Part shown: positions 24,006 to 34,313 of the stretch, piece after piece
Position numbering within the stretch: the stretch's first letter is position 1
Layout: the number at the start of each line of letters is the position of its first letter
DNA from: Parasponia andersonii
Taxonomy: Eukaryota > Streptophyta > Magnoliopsida > Rosales > Cannabaceae
Direction of reading: 5' to 3'
DNA length: 64,000 bases
Assembly (NCBI GenBank): GCA_002914805.1
Contig: JXTB01000129.1
Location: 606,763-670,762 of the forward strand
Position numbers and translations under genes: made by a program
The notes under the pieces: generated by a model
The model's input: the letters and a program-made list of their open reading frames with translations, nothing else
What the model was told of the DNA's origin: nothing
Database searches by the model: none

Positions 24006-24498
24006 AGTTTATTGGAATAGGATAAGAATGATAATAAAAATCATAATTAAATAGAATTAGAATAAGAATAATATTTTATGGTTTAGGAGACCTAGTGAAC
24101 GGAATAAGTATTATATTAATTAAAATATTCTTATTTTAAGATAAAATAATATTATATATATATAAATTTTTATTAATTTTTTAATATCAAAATATATAAA
24201 TTGATAATATTTAATTAATAAATATAATTTATTTATTTATAATAAATTTTAATATATTAATTAAATAATATCAAATCAAATATAATATGTATTAATATTA
24301 AAAAATATAAATTTTGATTCATTTGATATTAGATATCTACCTTTTTAACTTTAAGATATCTTAATTTAGAAAAAATAAAAATTAAGGTTAGATCGACAAA
24401 AAGGGATAGAATCTTAATTCTATAGTGTTTTTGGGAGAATTGCGAATTAAGATTAACGTAGAATAAGAATTCTTATCAAACATGAAACCAATAAGTTT
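24006..24498. mobile_element. Possible AT-rich MITE just upstream of LDL1
   Basis: The left end (about 24007-24030) has TTTATTGG and GATAAGAAT. The right end (about 24466-24496) has ATAAGAATTCTTATC and CCAATAAG, which on the other strand give similar blocks in similar order. The inside is very AT-rich. Terminal repeats are imperfect and no target duplication was established, so this is tentative. If real, the insertion lies within about 70 bp of the LDL1 start codon. Confidence 0.3.
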
Positions 24499-24564
24499 TT
24501 GTTGGAACGGTCCTTTGCACAAGTAAAGAGCACGTGGAAACTCAAACCTGAAAGCACCACACAA

Positions 24565-27018
24565 ATGGAGGCAACGAACACTCCCCAAGACCCCTCCGAT
24601 AGTAACCCTAATGACGTCATCTCCGATGACTCCTTACCGGATACCGACGCCACACTCTCCCCAATCCCGCCGGGAAACCACCCTAACGACTCCCAACCCT
24701 CGCCGGAGAGCCAATCGCTGGGAAATCCCTCTACAGCTCCCCAAACGACCCTCGAAGCTCCCATTTCGGACTCTCTCGACGAGTCCTCTGAACCGGTACC
24801 TGAAGAAACCGTCGATGAACCGGCGCAGAACCGGGTCAACCCGCCCGAATCTGGTCCGACCGAGCCAGGTCCTCCGACCAGGAAGCGGCGCCGTAGGAAG
24901 AAGTTCTTTACTGAACTCAATGGGAATCCCTCGGTGGCCAAGAGTCGCCGCGCCGACCTCGCCAAGGAGGTCGACATCGAAGCCCTCATTGCGGTTTCAG
25001 TGGGGTTCCCTGTTGACTCGCTCACTGAGGAGGAGATCGAGGGCAACGTGGTCCCCACCGTCGGCGGGTCCGAGCAGGCCAACTATATCGTCGTACGGAA
25101 CCACATTCTGGCGCGGTGGAGGTCCAATGTGTCCGTTTGGTTGACGCGTGAGCACGCTCTGGAGTCGATCCGGTCCGAGCACAAGGGTTTGGTGGACTCG
25201 GCTTACCGCTTCCTCCTCGAGCATGGCTACATCAATTTTGGGGTCGGACCGGCGATTAAGGAACCGAAATTGAGGTCTTTTGATGGGGTCGAGAGGGGCA
25301 ATGTCGTAATTGTCGGGGCGGGCTTGGCCGGTTTGATAGCGGCGAGGCAATTGGTGTTCTTGGGTTTCAAAGTCGTGATCTTGGAAGGTAGAGCTAGGCC
25401 CGGAGGGCGTGTGAAGACGAAGAAGATGATGGGCGATGGAGCTGAGGCCGCAGCTGATCTTGGTGGTAGTGTTCTCACCGGAATAAATGGTAACCCACTT
25501 GGGGTTCTAGCTAGGCAATTGGGTTTACCACTTCATAAGGTGAGAGATATTTGTCCACTCTATTTACCGGATGGGAAAGCAGTAGACTCGGAGATTGATT
25601 CTAGAGTAGAGGTTTCGTTTAATAAATTGTTAGATAGAGTCTGTAAGCTTAGGCAGACAATGATAGAGGAAGTCAAATCCGTAGATGTTGCATTAGGGAC
25701 AGCATTGGAAGCTTTCCGGCGAGTTTATGGTGTCGCCAAAGACCCGCAAGAGAGAATGCTTTTAGATTGGCATCTGGCCAACTTGGAGTATGCAAATGCT
25801 TCTTTGATGTCGAATTTGTCAATGGCATACTGGGATCAGGATGATCCATACGAGATGGGGGGTGATCATTGTTTCATCCCTGGTGGGAATGAGACCTTTG
25901 TAAGAGCCCTCGCGGAGGACCTCCCAATTTTTTACGAAAGGACTGTGGAGAGTATTAGATATGGAACTGATGGGGTGTTGGTTTATGCTGGGGGGCAGGA
26001 GTTTCGTGGCGACATGGTTCTCTGCACGGTGCCGTTGGGCGTGTTGAAGAAGGGGTCGATTGAATTTGTCCCTGAGCTTCCACAACGAAAGAGAGATGCC
26101 ATTCAGAGATTAGGATTTGGCTTACTCAATAAGGTTGCCATATTGTTTCCTTATAACTTTTGGGGTGGAGATATTGATACATTTGGACACTTGTCTGAAG
26201 ATCCAAGCATGAGAGGCGAATTCTTCCTGTTCTATAGCTATTCTTCTGTGTCAGGTGGCCCGCTTCTGGTTGCTCTTGTAGCAGGAGATGCTGCTATTAG
26301 GTTTGAGTTGATGTCCCCGGTGGAATCCGTGGGAAGAGTATTAGACATATTAAGGGGTATTTTTAATCCAAAAGGGATAGCTGTTCCGGACCCTATTCAG
26401 GCGGTCTGCACTCGCTGGGGAAAAGATAATTTTGCCTATGGATCATATTCCTATGTTGCAGTAGGGTCTTCTGGGGATGATTATGATTTACTTGCAGAGA
26501 GTGTTGGGGATGGGAGAGTGTTTTTTGCTGGAGAAGCGACTAACAAGCAGTATCCAGCAACAATGCATGGAGCTTTTCTCAGCGGGATGAGAGAGGCTGC
26601 CAACATTTTTAGAGTAGCCAGAAGGAGGTCGTTAAGTTCTGCTGATAAGTTAAATGATGTTACGGAAGAAGTTGACGATTTGAATAAATTGTTTGACGCC
26701 CCTGATTCGACTTTCGGCAGCTTCTCTGTGTTATTTGATCCTGGTTCAAATGATATTGAGGCTAATTCCTTGTTGAGGGTGAAATTTGGAGTAGACAAGG
26801 TCGAACTTGGTTGCCTCTGTCTCTATGCTTTGATTTCAAGAAAGCGAGCCATGGAGCTTGGTGGAATTGATGGGGACGTGAATAGGATGAAGGTTTTGAA
26901 TCAAGAATTTGGAGTGGGTTTGGTGGGAAGAAAGGGTTTGTCTGATGCTGCTAAATCTCTTGTTACCTGCATAAAATTGGCTAGATCCAACCAAAGTGGA
27001 GGAAATCAAGTCCAGTGA
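24565..27018 (+). CDS. LDL1: Lysine-specific histone demethylase 1 homolog (LDL1 type)
   Basis: Intronless 817-residue protein. LDL1 is a flavin-dependent amine oxidase that removes methyl groups from mono- and dimethyl H3K4 in the nucleus; in Arabidopsis it acts with FLD and LDL2 to repress FLC and other loci. Seen here: an acidic, Pro-rich N-terminus with a basic patch RKRRRRKK (about residues 105-112), a SWIRM domain (about 136-237, with VGFPVDSLTEEE and LEHGYINFG), a Rossmann FAD motif VGAGLAGL (about 249-256) with EGRARPGGR, and the C-terminal flavin motif GEATNKQYPATMHGAFLSG. Length and lack of introns match Arabidopsis LDL1 (about 844 aa). The ATG at 24565 is the first in frame; an upstream reading would need a TTG start. 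The 5' half is GC-rich relative to the window, which produces long antisense open frames that I regard as shadows. Confidence 0.96.
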   Translation: MEATNTPQDPSDSNPNDVISDDSLPDTDATLSPIPPGNHPNDSQPSPESQSLGNPSTAPQTTLEAPISDSLDESSEPVPEETVDEPAQNRVNPPESGPTEPGPPTRKRRRRKKFFTELNGNPSVAKSRRADLAKEVDIEALIAVSVGFPVDSLTEEEIEGNVVPTVGGSEQANYIVVRNHILARWRSNVSVWLTREHALESIRSEHKGLVDSAYRFLLEHGYINFGVGPAIKEPKLRSFDGVERGNVVIVGAGLAGLIAARQLVFLGFKVVILEGRARPGGRVKTKKMMGDGAEAAADLGGSVLTGINGNPLGVLARQLGLPLHKVRDICPLYLPDGKAVDSEIDSRVEVSFNKLLDRVCKLRQTMIEEVKSVDVALGTALEAFRRVYGVAKDPQERMLLDWHLANLEYANASLMSNLSMAYWDQDDPYEMGGDHCFIPGGNETFVRALAEDLPIFYERTVESIRYGTDGVLVYAGGQEFRGDMVLCTVPLGVLKKGSIEFVPELPQRKRDAIQRLGFGLLNKVAILFPYNFWGGDIDTFGHLSEDPSMRGEFFLFYSYSSVSGGPLLVALVAGDAAIRFELMSPVESVGRVLDILRGIFNPKGIAVPDPIQAVCTRWGKDNFAYGSYSYVAVGSSGDDYDLLAESVGDGRVFFAGEATNKQYPATMHGAFLSGMREAANIFRVARRRSLSSADKLNDVTEEVDDLNKLFDAPDSTFGSFSVLFDPGSNDIEANSLLRVKFGVDKVELGCLCLYALISRKRAMELGGIDGDVNRMKVLNQEFGVGLVGRKGLSDAAKSLVTCIKLARSNQSGGNQVQ

Positions 27019-28241
27019 CACGCTTGTTAGACTAAGCTTCCCTTTGTGGCATTGAGATTAGTAGGCGGCTAACTTAGTGGCTTATCGATTCTCTGAGATT
27101 CATCCTATTGGAATATCAATTTTGACTAGCTGGAAGGAAACAGTTAGTGAATCAATACCTAATTTATGCTTGGCGTTGATGCTGGCTACGCCATGGTGTA
27201 TGTGCTTGCTGGCAATTTGTTTCTGACTTTCTTCTACATGATTACCAGAATGGTTTTATGCACCGCTCAGTGCCTACCTGACCTCATTCCTAGAGCTGCA
27301 TGATGTTCGATAATTTCTCGATTATGAAATGTATTACGAAATTTGTACATTCATCATTTTAGTTGCATTATGAAATTTGTTATTTATTATATGCCATTAG
27401 TTTTTCATTACATTTACTTATCAATGTAGGATTTAGTGTTTTTGTTCAAAATCACACCATACCGTGGGATGCAAAATCCGACATAAGAACTATGAGGCAT
27501 AATAGCGAGTAAAGAGATGATTTTCCATGTAGTAGATTAATGACTTTAATGTCTTTCAGTTCGGACGTTTTTAAATGGAAAGTGACTGACATTGGATTTT
27601 TGAGGTCGGGTTTGTTTTCCATTCAGATTTTGTCTTATTAAAGATTAGGAAGTTTTAAAAGGGATTATGTGAAATCCCAACTACATTAACAAACTTCTTG
27701 TACTTTGCTTATCTACATTCGTTAAGTAGCTTGCAATTCAATTTTTTTTTTTATCACCACAGGTAAAATAAATTTATTAACCACATCAAACTATATCATA
27801 TTATGTAATTTGGTATGATTCGATTTGGACCTTATTTATAGGTCTTAAAAAATTTGTGCTACATTTAAAAAATATTCTTCAAAAGTCATAATTACTAAAA
27901 AAGATATTTGAAAATAAACATAAAATTTAAAGTATTTAAGAAAATCATACATTTATAGATCTTAATAAGATACAACCCAGTCTAAATAATTAAAATACAA
28001 ATATCTAAAATTCAAATATTTAAATATCCTTCCAAAAAAATACGAAAACAAAGGATATTTAAATAAAGTACACTTTAGTTTCTGACTTATATTTATACTT
28101 ACATATAGATGTAAATTTTATTTACAAGAATTATATTAAATATTAATATGTACATATATACATATTTAAAACAGTGCAATTAATTGCGAAAATAAAAATT
28201 TTATTACGTATTCAAGACCACACGCCACGACAATTGATCCT

Positions 28242-28289
28242 AAAATAACCACGTTATAAAATAACCACGTTATAAAATAACCACATTAT
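28242..28289. repeat. 16-bp tandem repeat, three copies
   Basis: The unit AAAATAACCACGTTAT occurs three times head to tail; the third copy has one change (ACGT to ACAT). Confidence 0.9.
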
Positions 28290-29489
28290 ATTGCGCAGAT
28301 CAGTTTGATTTGGGCGGTTAAGCGTAAATTTACTCGGATAAAAAAGGGTGTAGAAAGATTATTGGGAGAGTCATTTGGGCCACGTATACATTGGGCCATG
28401 GATATTATCTCGATATTTGGATGGAAAAAGAGCCAACTTAGGTCCGAATGACATATTTATGATAATTTTTCTAGATGATGTTTTTATTACTAGTCATTTT
28501 ATTTACAACATAACGATGACTGTTAGTCATTTATTAAAATAGAATGATCCTATTTCCATCTATTTATCTGTTATCTACCTAAAATCCTAGAATATGTTTG
28601 GTAGGGGGCAAGGAATATTACGAGGAATTTGAGACACATTACTTGGAGAAAGAAATGGAAGAGGAAGAAATCTTATTTTGTTGTCTCTTACACGAGAAAA
28701 AAGAGAGAATATCAAAATTCTTACATTGCTTCTTACTTGAAAGGTAAGAAGGAGACGTGGAAGAAGGTGACATTTTTAATCTGGCTTACCTTGATTCGTC
28801 CACGATACATGTGACCTAAAGACCGAGTTAAGCGGCTACTTACCATGGTCTGTGCACCAAGGCAAGAGTACGAAATCATGAAGGGAATTTGATAAGGATA
28901 GTAGTATTTTGTACTAAACGACTTTTTCAGGGTGTTTTAAAATTATAAATTTTTTAGAACTAATCAATAGTTATAAATATATATCTCGTCGTACAACATT
29001 GTGATACTAATTTTTAAAATGCTTCTATAAAAGTCATTTTAGTCCAAATCACCACTAGTTAGGTCCAGAACCCATTCATGAATTAGTTCCCAGCAGGAAT
29101 TAAAGCTAGGCTTTTTAGCCAAATAATTAAATTTTGGATCATAGTTTGTAAAATAATTATTTTTCAAATATGCTGAATTTTGAAAATTATTTAAAATTGG
29201 TCATATTTTATATTTAGTATATCAAAATATATTGATTTATTTTTTGAAAATTGATTTACTTTATAAAAATTAGATTAACTAAAAAGGGCTATTTATCAAA
29301 TAAAATTATAAAACGGTCATTTATCAAAAATGTTAAAAAAATAGTATTTTTAAAATTGATTTTTAAAAATGTCATTTCTTATAAATACTTGAAGCTCTCT
29401 ACGCTAGTTACTAGGTTGAGAAATTTACACTACTATACTTTATTTTCATAAATATCTGTTTTTAGTTTTATTTCAAAAATACTTATTTT

Positions 29490-29625
29490 TATAGTATATA
29501 TTTCATGTATAAAATATGAGTAATATATATTTACAATATAAATTTTTATTTATAAGGTATACATTTCATGTGTAAAACATAAATAATATATACTTATAAT
29601 GTAAATATTTACTATGTTTTATATT
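29490..29625. repeat. Diverged AT-rich tandem duplication, about 65 bp per copy
   Basis: Two adjacent copies share the order GTATAYATTTCATGTRTAAAA, AATATATAYTTAYAAT and ATTT. A shorter relative begins near 29699. Confidence 0.55.
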
Positions 29626-30296
29626 TTTTATTATAAATTTAATTTATAAAATACATTTTAAAGTATGAACCAATTTTTAATATAATTTTTATTCATCAAC
29701 GTATATATTTTCTGTATAAAATATTAATAGTCCACATCTCTCAAAAAATGAGTATGGATGAAATAAACATAAAACAATATTTTATAAAAATATAATTTTA
29801 AAAATGAGTATTTATGAAATTTTTTCCCAAAGGTCGAGTTAGAATAATGTTACTTTTCGGTTTTCAAAAAAAAAAAAAAAAAAAAATAGTGGCCACGATT
29901 TTGCACTTCAGGAGTAAAATCCTCCTGTACCACATTTAATGAGAGAGTTATTTTCAACTAGTTTAGAATTCGGTATTAAAGAGTCAAAAACACTATTGTG
30001 GGGACCGTTGAGGGTGTGGCCTAGCCATTGAAATTTTCGTGGAAATATTTAATTCCTTATAGATCATACTATTGGCAGCCAGTCAGCCACTTAAATTCTC
30101 CACAAGACTCCCCAATTGTAACGCTAAACCTTTGTCACGTTCATCTTGATATCATGCCTCCAAGTTGTAACGTTTTCTGAACTACCGTTTTATCAAACCC
30201 CAAGAAGTTTTCACTTTTTCACAGCCTCCCTCGGGTTTAATTCTTTTCTTCTCGAACTTACAAACTAGACGACAATAACCCCATCACATGCAATTG

Positions 30297-31089
30297 CACG
30301 TGACAACGTAACGTTCAAAATGTACAAAAACAATTTATATTTCTTCCCATTTTTGTTTTTCTAATTTTAAATCCTCTACTTGTTTTTCAATTCTATTTTC
30401 TTCCTTGACAACAGCCCCCCCAAAAAACCACAACAAAATAAATAAATAAAGAGAAAAATAAAAAATAAAAACCGAAAGTGGAATGAAAGTTTGTGTACGT
30501 AGGTACCAATAACAACACTGGACCGACCATCTGAACGGGGTGTCGACAAAGAGAGTATTCCAAGTAACGTATCTAAAGAAAGTGACAAGCATCTAACGGA
30601 TTAAAAAAAGGCCCACCACAACAGTCCTACGGTGCACCTACCAGTCGCGGATCTCGAAACTCCTCCCCCTTCCCAAGCAACTGCCACGTGTCTTAGTTAT
30701 GACGCTTAATTGAAGGTGGGCCCCTTGACCGACCTTCTCAGTGTTATCCCATCAAAGGCCGACATTTTCTGGTCCCACAAGTACGCCCTCTCACGTTGTT
30801 TATATTACGTGCGCGCATTCCATTGGTTGAGACCAACCAGCTGCAGTACACCGTGTCCCACTCCCTTCTTTACCCCTTTTGACTGCTCATTTCCCCCATA
30901 GGGTGTTACTTGATCAATACGCACCTAAACTGGCTCGGTCTCATCCAGATTGGCGCAACCCTTTCGATGACGTGTCAAAACGATAAAGCGAGTACAAACT
31001 TAAACTCTACGCGTTAGAGCATATAAGATCATTTTTATTTTTCGCTGGATTTTCGTCCTTTTATTTTTGTAAAGCACACCAACGTCGGT
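30297..31089 (+). promoter_or_regulatory. DRE/CRT and ABRE cluster upstream of the dehydrin
   Basis: Four DRE/CRT cores (RCCGAC) are visible: ACCGAC at 30522-30527 and 30728-30733, GCCGAC at 30758-30763, and GTCGGT (the reverse strand core) at 31084-31089. ABRE/G-box motifs with an ACGTG core occur at 30297-30302 (CACGTG), 30685-30690 (CACGTG in CCACGTGTC) and 30970-30976 (ACGTGTC). DREs bind CBF/DREB factors and ABREs bind AREB/ABF bZIP factors. This density directly before a dehydrin gene predicts cold-, drought- and ABA-induced expression; induction itself is inferred. Confidence 0.75.
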
Positions 31090-31158
31090 GACAGTGTCAG
31101 GACGTGAAATAGTATTTATTTATTTTCTTAATCGCGTTGGATCCGCGTGGACAAACGC

Positions 31159-31165
31159 TATAAAA
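31159..31165 (+). promoter_or_regulatory. TATA box of the dehydrin gene
   Basis: TATAAAA, about 168 bp before the ATG, placing the transcription start near 31190. The leader then contains an ATT microsatellite (about 31270-31294). Confidence 0.7.
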
Positions 31166-31326
31166 GCCTGCCACTCTTCAAAAGCAAAAACCATCGTTAG
31201 ACACTCGCAAAAGAACTTAGCAAAGCTTTTCAGTACTACTACTGTCACTCAATTACCAAAGTTTTAAATTTATTATTATTATTATTATTATTATTGTGTT
31301 TTTTTTCCCCGAAGTAACTGTTAATT

Positions 31327-32278
31327 ATGGCTGAGGAGATCCAGATCAAGAGCCACGAGTACGAGGCCAGCAGCAAGGTTGGTGGTGAGGGCTCGGTCGA
31401 GAGCAAGGATCGGGGTCTGTTTGATTTCTTGGGAAAGAAAGACGAGGAGAAGAAGCATCAAGAGGAAGTGATCAGCACAGAGTTTGGTGAGAAGATCAAA
31501 GTTTCTGAGGAGGAACCAAAGCACAAAGTGGAGAAACACAACGAGGAAGAAGAGAAGAAGCCCAGTTTGCTAGAAAAGCTCCACCGATCAGACAGCAGCT
31601 CTAGCTCCGTAAGTATTCTATATTTCACTACTATATATATATATATATATATTATTACATCTTATGATCCATTTCATGAATATGACTTGATCGATCAATA
31701 GGTAGTTTTTTCTACATATATAGAGAAGACCTTTATTAACGTTGTACATGGCTATAATGATTTTTCCATTAGTATAAATATAACTTTTTTGATGTGATGA
31801 CTGTTTTGGTGTACAGTCTAGCGATGAGGAGGAAGGTGAAGGAGAAGAGAAGAAGAAGAAGAAGAAGGAGAAGAAGGGACTGAAGGAGAAGATCAAAGAA
31901 AAGATTTCAGGGGAAGACAAGGAAGAAGAGAAAAAGGAGGAGTACCACCACTACCATGAGGCGGACACGAGCGTGCCGATCGAACATGAAGTGGTTCACT
32001 CATCAAAGCCAATCCACCCTGAAGAAAAGAAGGGCTTCCTTGAGAAGATCAAGGATAAGCTCCCCGGTGGTCAGCACAAGAAACCGGAAGAGGCCGTGCC
32101 TGCTTCTGCTCCAGCTCCAGATCATCATGAGTACTCTGAGGCCTCTCATGAAGGTGGTGAGGCTAAGGAGAAGAAGGGCATTTTGGAGAAGATCAAGGAA
32201 AAGCTTCCTGGGTACCACTCCAAGACTGAGGAAGAAAAGGAAAAAGAGAGAGAGAAAGAAAGTGGTTCCCATTATTAA
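31327..32278 (+). CDS. Acidic dehydrin, F-S-K3 type (COR47/ERD10/ERD14-like)
   Basis: Two exons, 31327-31608 and 31817-32278, encoding 247 residues. Dehydrins are disordered, hydrophilic group 2 LEA proteins that protect membranes and enzymes during freezing and water loss. Visible landmarks in order: an F-segment-like [11 protein letters not shown] (about 28-38), [10 protein letters not shown] running into SSDEEE (the S-segment, split by the intron exactly as in other SKn dehydrins), a Lys/Glu-rich stretch, then three K-segments: [14 protein letters not shown] (about 113-126), [16 protein letters not shown] (about 167-182) and [16 protein letters not shown] (about 218-233). The first K-segment is the least canonical. 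There are no Y-segments. The Ser tract is a CK2-type phosphorylation site in homologues. The upstream DRE/ABRE cluster fits stress induction. Confidence 0.95.
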
Positions 32279-34250
32279 TTAAGAGGGGGCTCACCAGTCA
32301 CAGTATAGTTTTCCTTTATCGAAAGAAACTGATGAGATGGATGGGTTGAAGTGGTGTGGCTTGTTTTGTTGATTAAAAACCTATGATGGGTTTATCGCTT
32401 CTTTTACCTTTTTCTTTTCTGTCAAGAAGTATTATATATAAGTGCTTTTTTGTGTACTTATGTGTAAGTTTAAATTCATGTTGTATTGAACATCAACTGT
32501 TTTTTTTATTTTTAGTACTTGTTTTTGTGAGTATATGATATTTTTAATAAATTTGGTCTCTCCTTTACTCTTTAATTATCAGTGTGTATATTTTTCCAGC
32601 GAAAAAAAAAAATGGATCAGTGTGTATATTTGTACGTATCCTGTAGCCAAGGATTATCATAAGATTCATACTTGAGTGTGGTTTTACAGTTTTACTTTCC
32701 ACTATTTGCACCCCATAATTGAATTGAGGCACACTAAACCCAACAAAATAAATGCAAAGGACAAAGAATAAAGTTCGGATAAGTTGATGCTGTCACAAGT
32801 TTCCCACTCCACTAATTCCTTAGGAAATGGGCTGTCGAACTGGATGGGTGGCTATATTGAAATACATGGATGCGCCCTTGTCATGCTGAAAATTATTGAT
32901 TATGACTTTTCCCCGGCTTGTCTTGATCTATTTGTTTATTTTCATTATTTTTTTTAGGTCTTATTCTTCCATAGTTGGTAATCCACGTCGTTGGCCCTCC
33001 AGATCAAAGTAGGAAATATCATATCATAAGTACGAATTATTGTGGAACTTTTGTAGAGCATACTTGGGAAATGGGAATACGTGGTGGCATCATCATGATT
33101 CATGATGTTGGTTTTGGCTTCGGATCCTCATATTCTGCGTGCTGATTAGGCAGTTTTATTATAAGTCTCTAAAGAATTCCAGATTAATCCAATAGATCTT
33201 AATTTAAATTTCTGATTTTGATGTTTGAAAGAGCCGTAATACACGTATTCTCTACGTGCTCATCCTAATCAATCAAATATTTATACACAAACACCGTGGC
33301 CTTTAGAGCAAATTTCAACCAAAATTTCTAAATTACTCATATACCCAAGAAGTTGATGTGTGAGCTAATAGGTTGAAGATAAGAAATCCATTTACTTTTA
33401 TGATAGGCTGATGTGATATTCCATCAATGAAAATCAAATGAATTCATAAGTACATGCAAAGAAAAAAAAATTCTTTTGGACTTCCTTGTATGCCAATGTT
33501 TTTTTATTAAAAAAAAAAAATTCACGGCTCCTATCCTATCTTTACAGAGCATTAATTTCTGAAAAAAACTATTAATGACTTTGGACCTCAAAAAAGAAAA
33601 TAAAAAATGAATGACTCTGAACCACTTGGCATATGGACAAAATATCTTGCCGACCGAGAGTCTTTATTAACGTCTGTTTGGTAGGAAAAAAAAAATGGTG
33701 GTTGACTTTTGGCATAACAGCCTCTAAAGCATCAACAGCTTTAACTTTCGGCTTAGAGCGAACAGTGAATGAACCTGAGTTCCTATGTGGGCCAAAATTT
33801 TTAGAGTTATATATAGAAATCAGTCTTTGGAAAGTCCAAGACTACATTTCAAATATTTACACAGGCCCGTACCCGTACCCGTACATTGCTATCAATAGCC
33901 ATATTACATTCAATCCTTGGCTGAACAACATGATTTTATCAAAAACTGGATGCTCAACATTACAAAACAAAATAGGGTGAGGAAATATGAATATATATAT
34001 ATATTTTTTTTTATTGGGATGCTGCTTGGCGTGGCGGTTAAACTTACCTATGTCCAACATAAAAGGACAAGAAAACACCTAGTTAATCTCTCTCACATCG
34101 GAGCAACCAAGTAAAGATGCCCTTTGTGCCGACTCATCAAACCCCCTTCTTTGTAATAAACAACTCAAACCCTCTTTAGTAATAGATCAAAAAAGCAAAT
34201 CTGTCAACTTTATTGAAAGATGAATCCTAAAACTCTCACATATTAATATT
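32279..34250. other. Intergenic DNA between dehydrin and ceramidase
   Basis: Dehydrin 3' UTR followed by about 1.7 kb with no recognised gene or element. The frame at 33633-33980 is not similar to any family I know. Confidence 0.6.
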
Positions 34251-34313
34251 AATATGCTAACATTTATATGCACGGTACTTTGCAACTATTCGATTTTGAA
34301 ATCAGTCACGAAG

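Larger units (their letters stand above)
27019..30290. other. AT-rich intergenic DNA between LDL1 and the dehydrin promoter
   Basis: Starts with LDL1 3' UTR. Contains a perfect-to-near-perfect 16-bp triple repeat (28242-28289), a diverged tandem repeat at about 29490-29625 and a poly-A tract near 29867-29886. The open frames at 28629-28814 and 29251-29451 are Lys- or Phe-rich and resemble nothing I know. Confidence 0.6.

Noticed and set aside
24453-25082. 209-residue antisense frame over LDL1
   Set aside because: Shadow of the GC-rich 5' part of LDL1; no domain.
28600-28910. Possible MITE around TATGTTTGGTAGG
   Set aside because: Only one plausible end found; the opposite end (near 28906) matches too poorly.
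30335-30592. 85-residue minus-strand frame with a hydrophobic segment and a charged tail
   Set aside because: It covers a DRE in the dehydrin promoter and matches no family I know; kept only as a curiosity.
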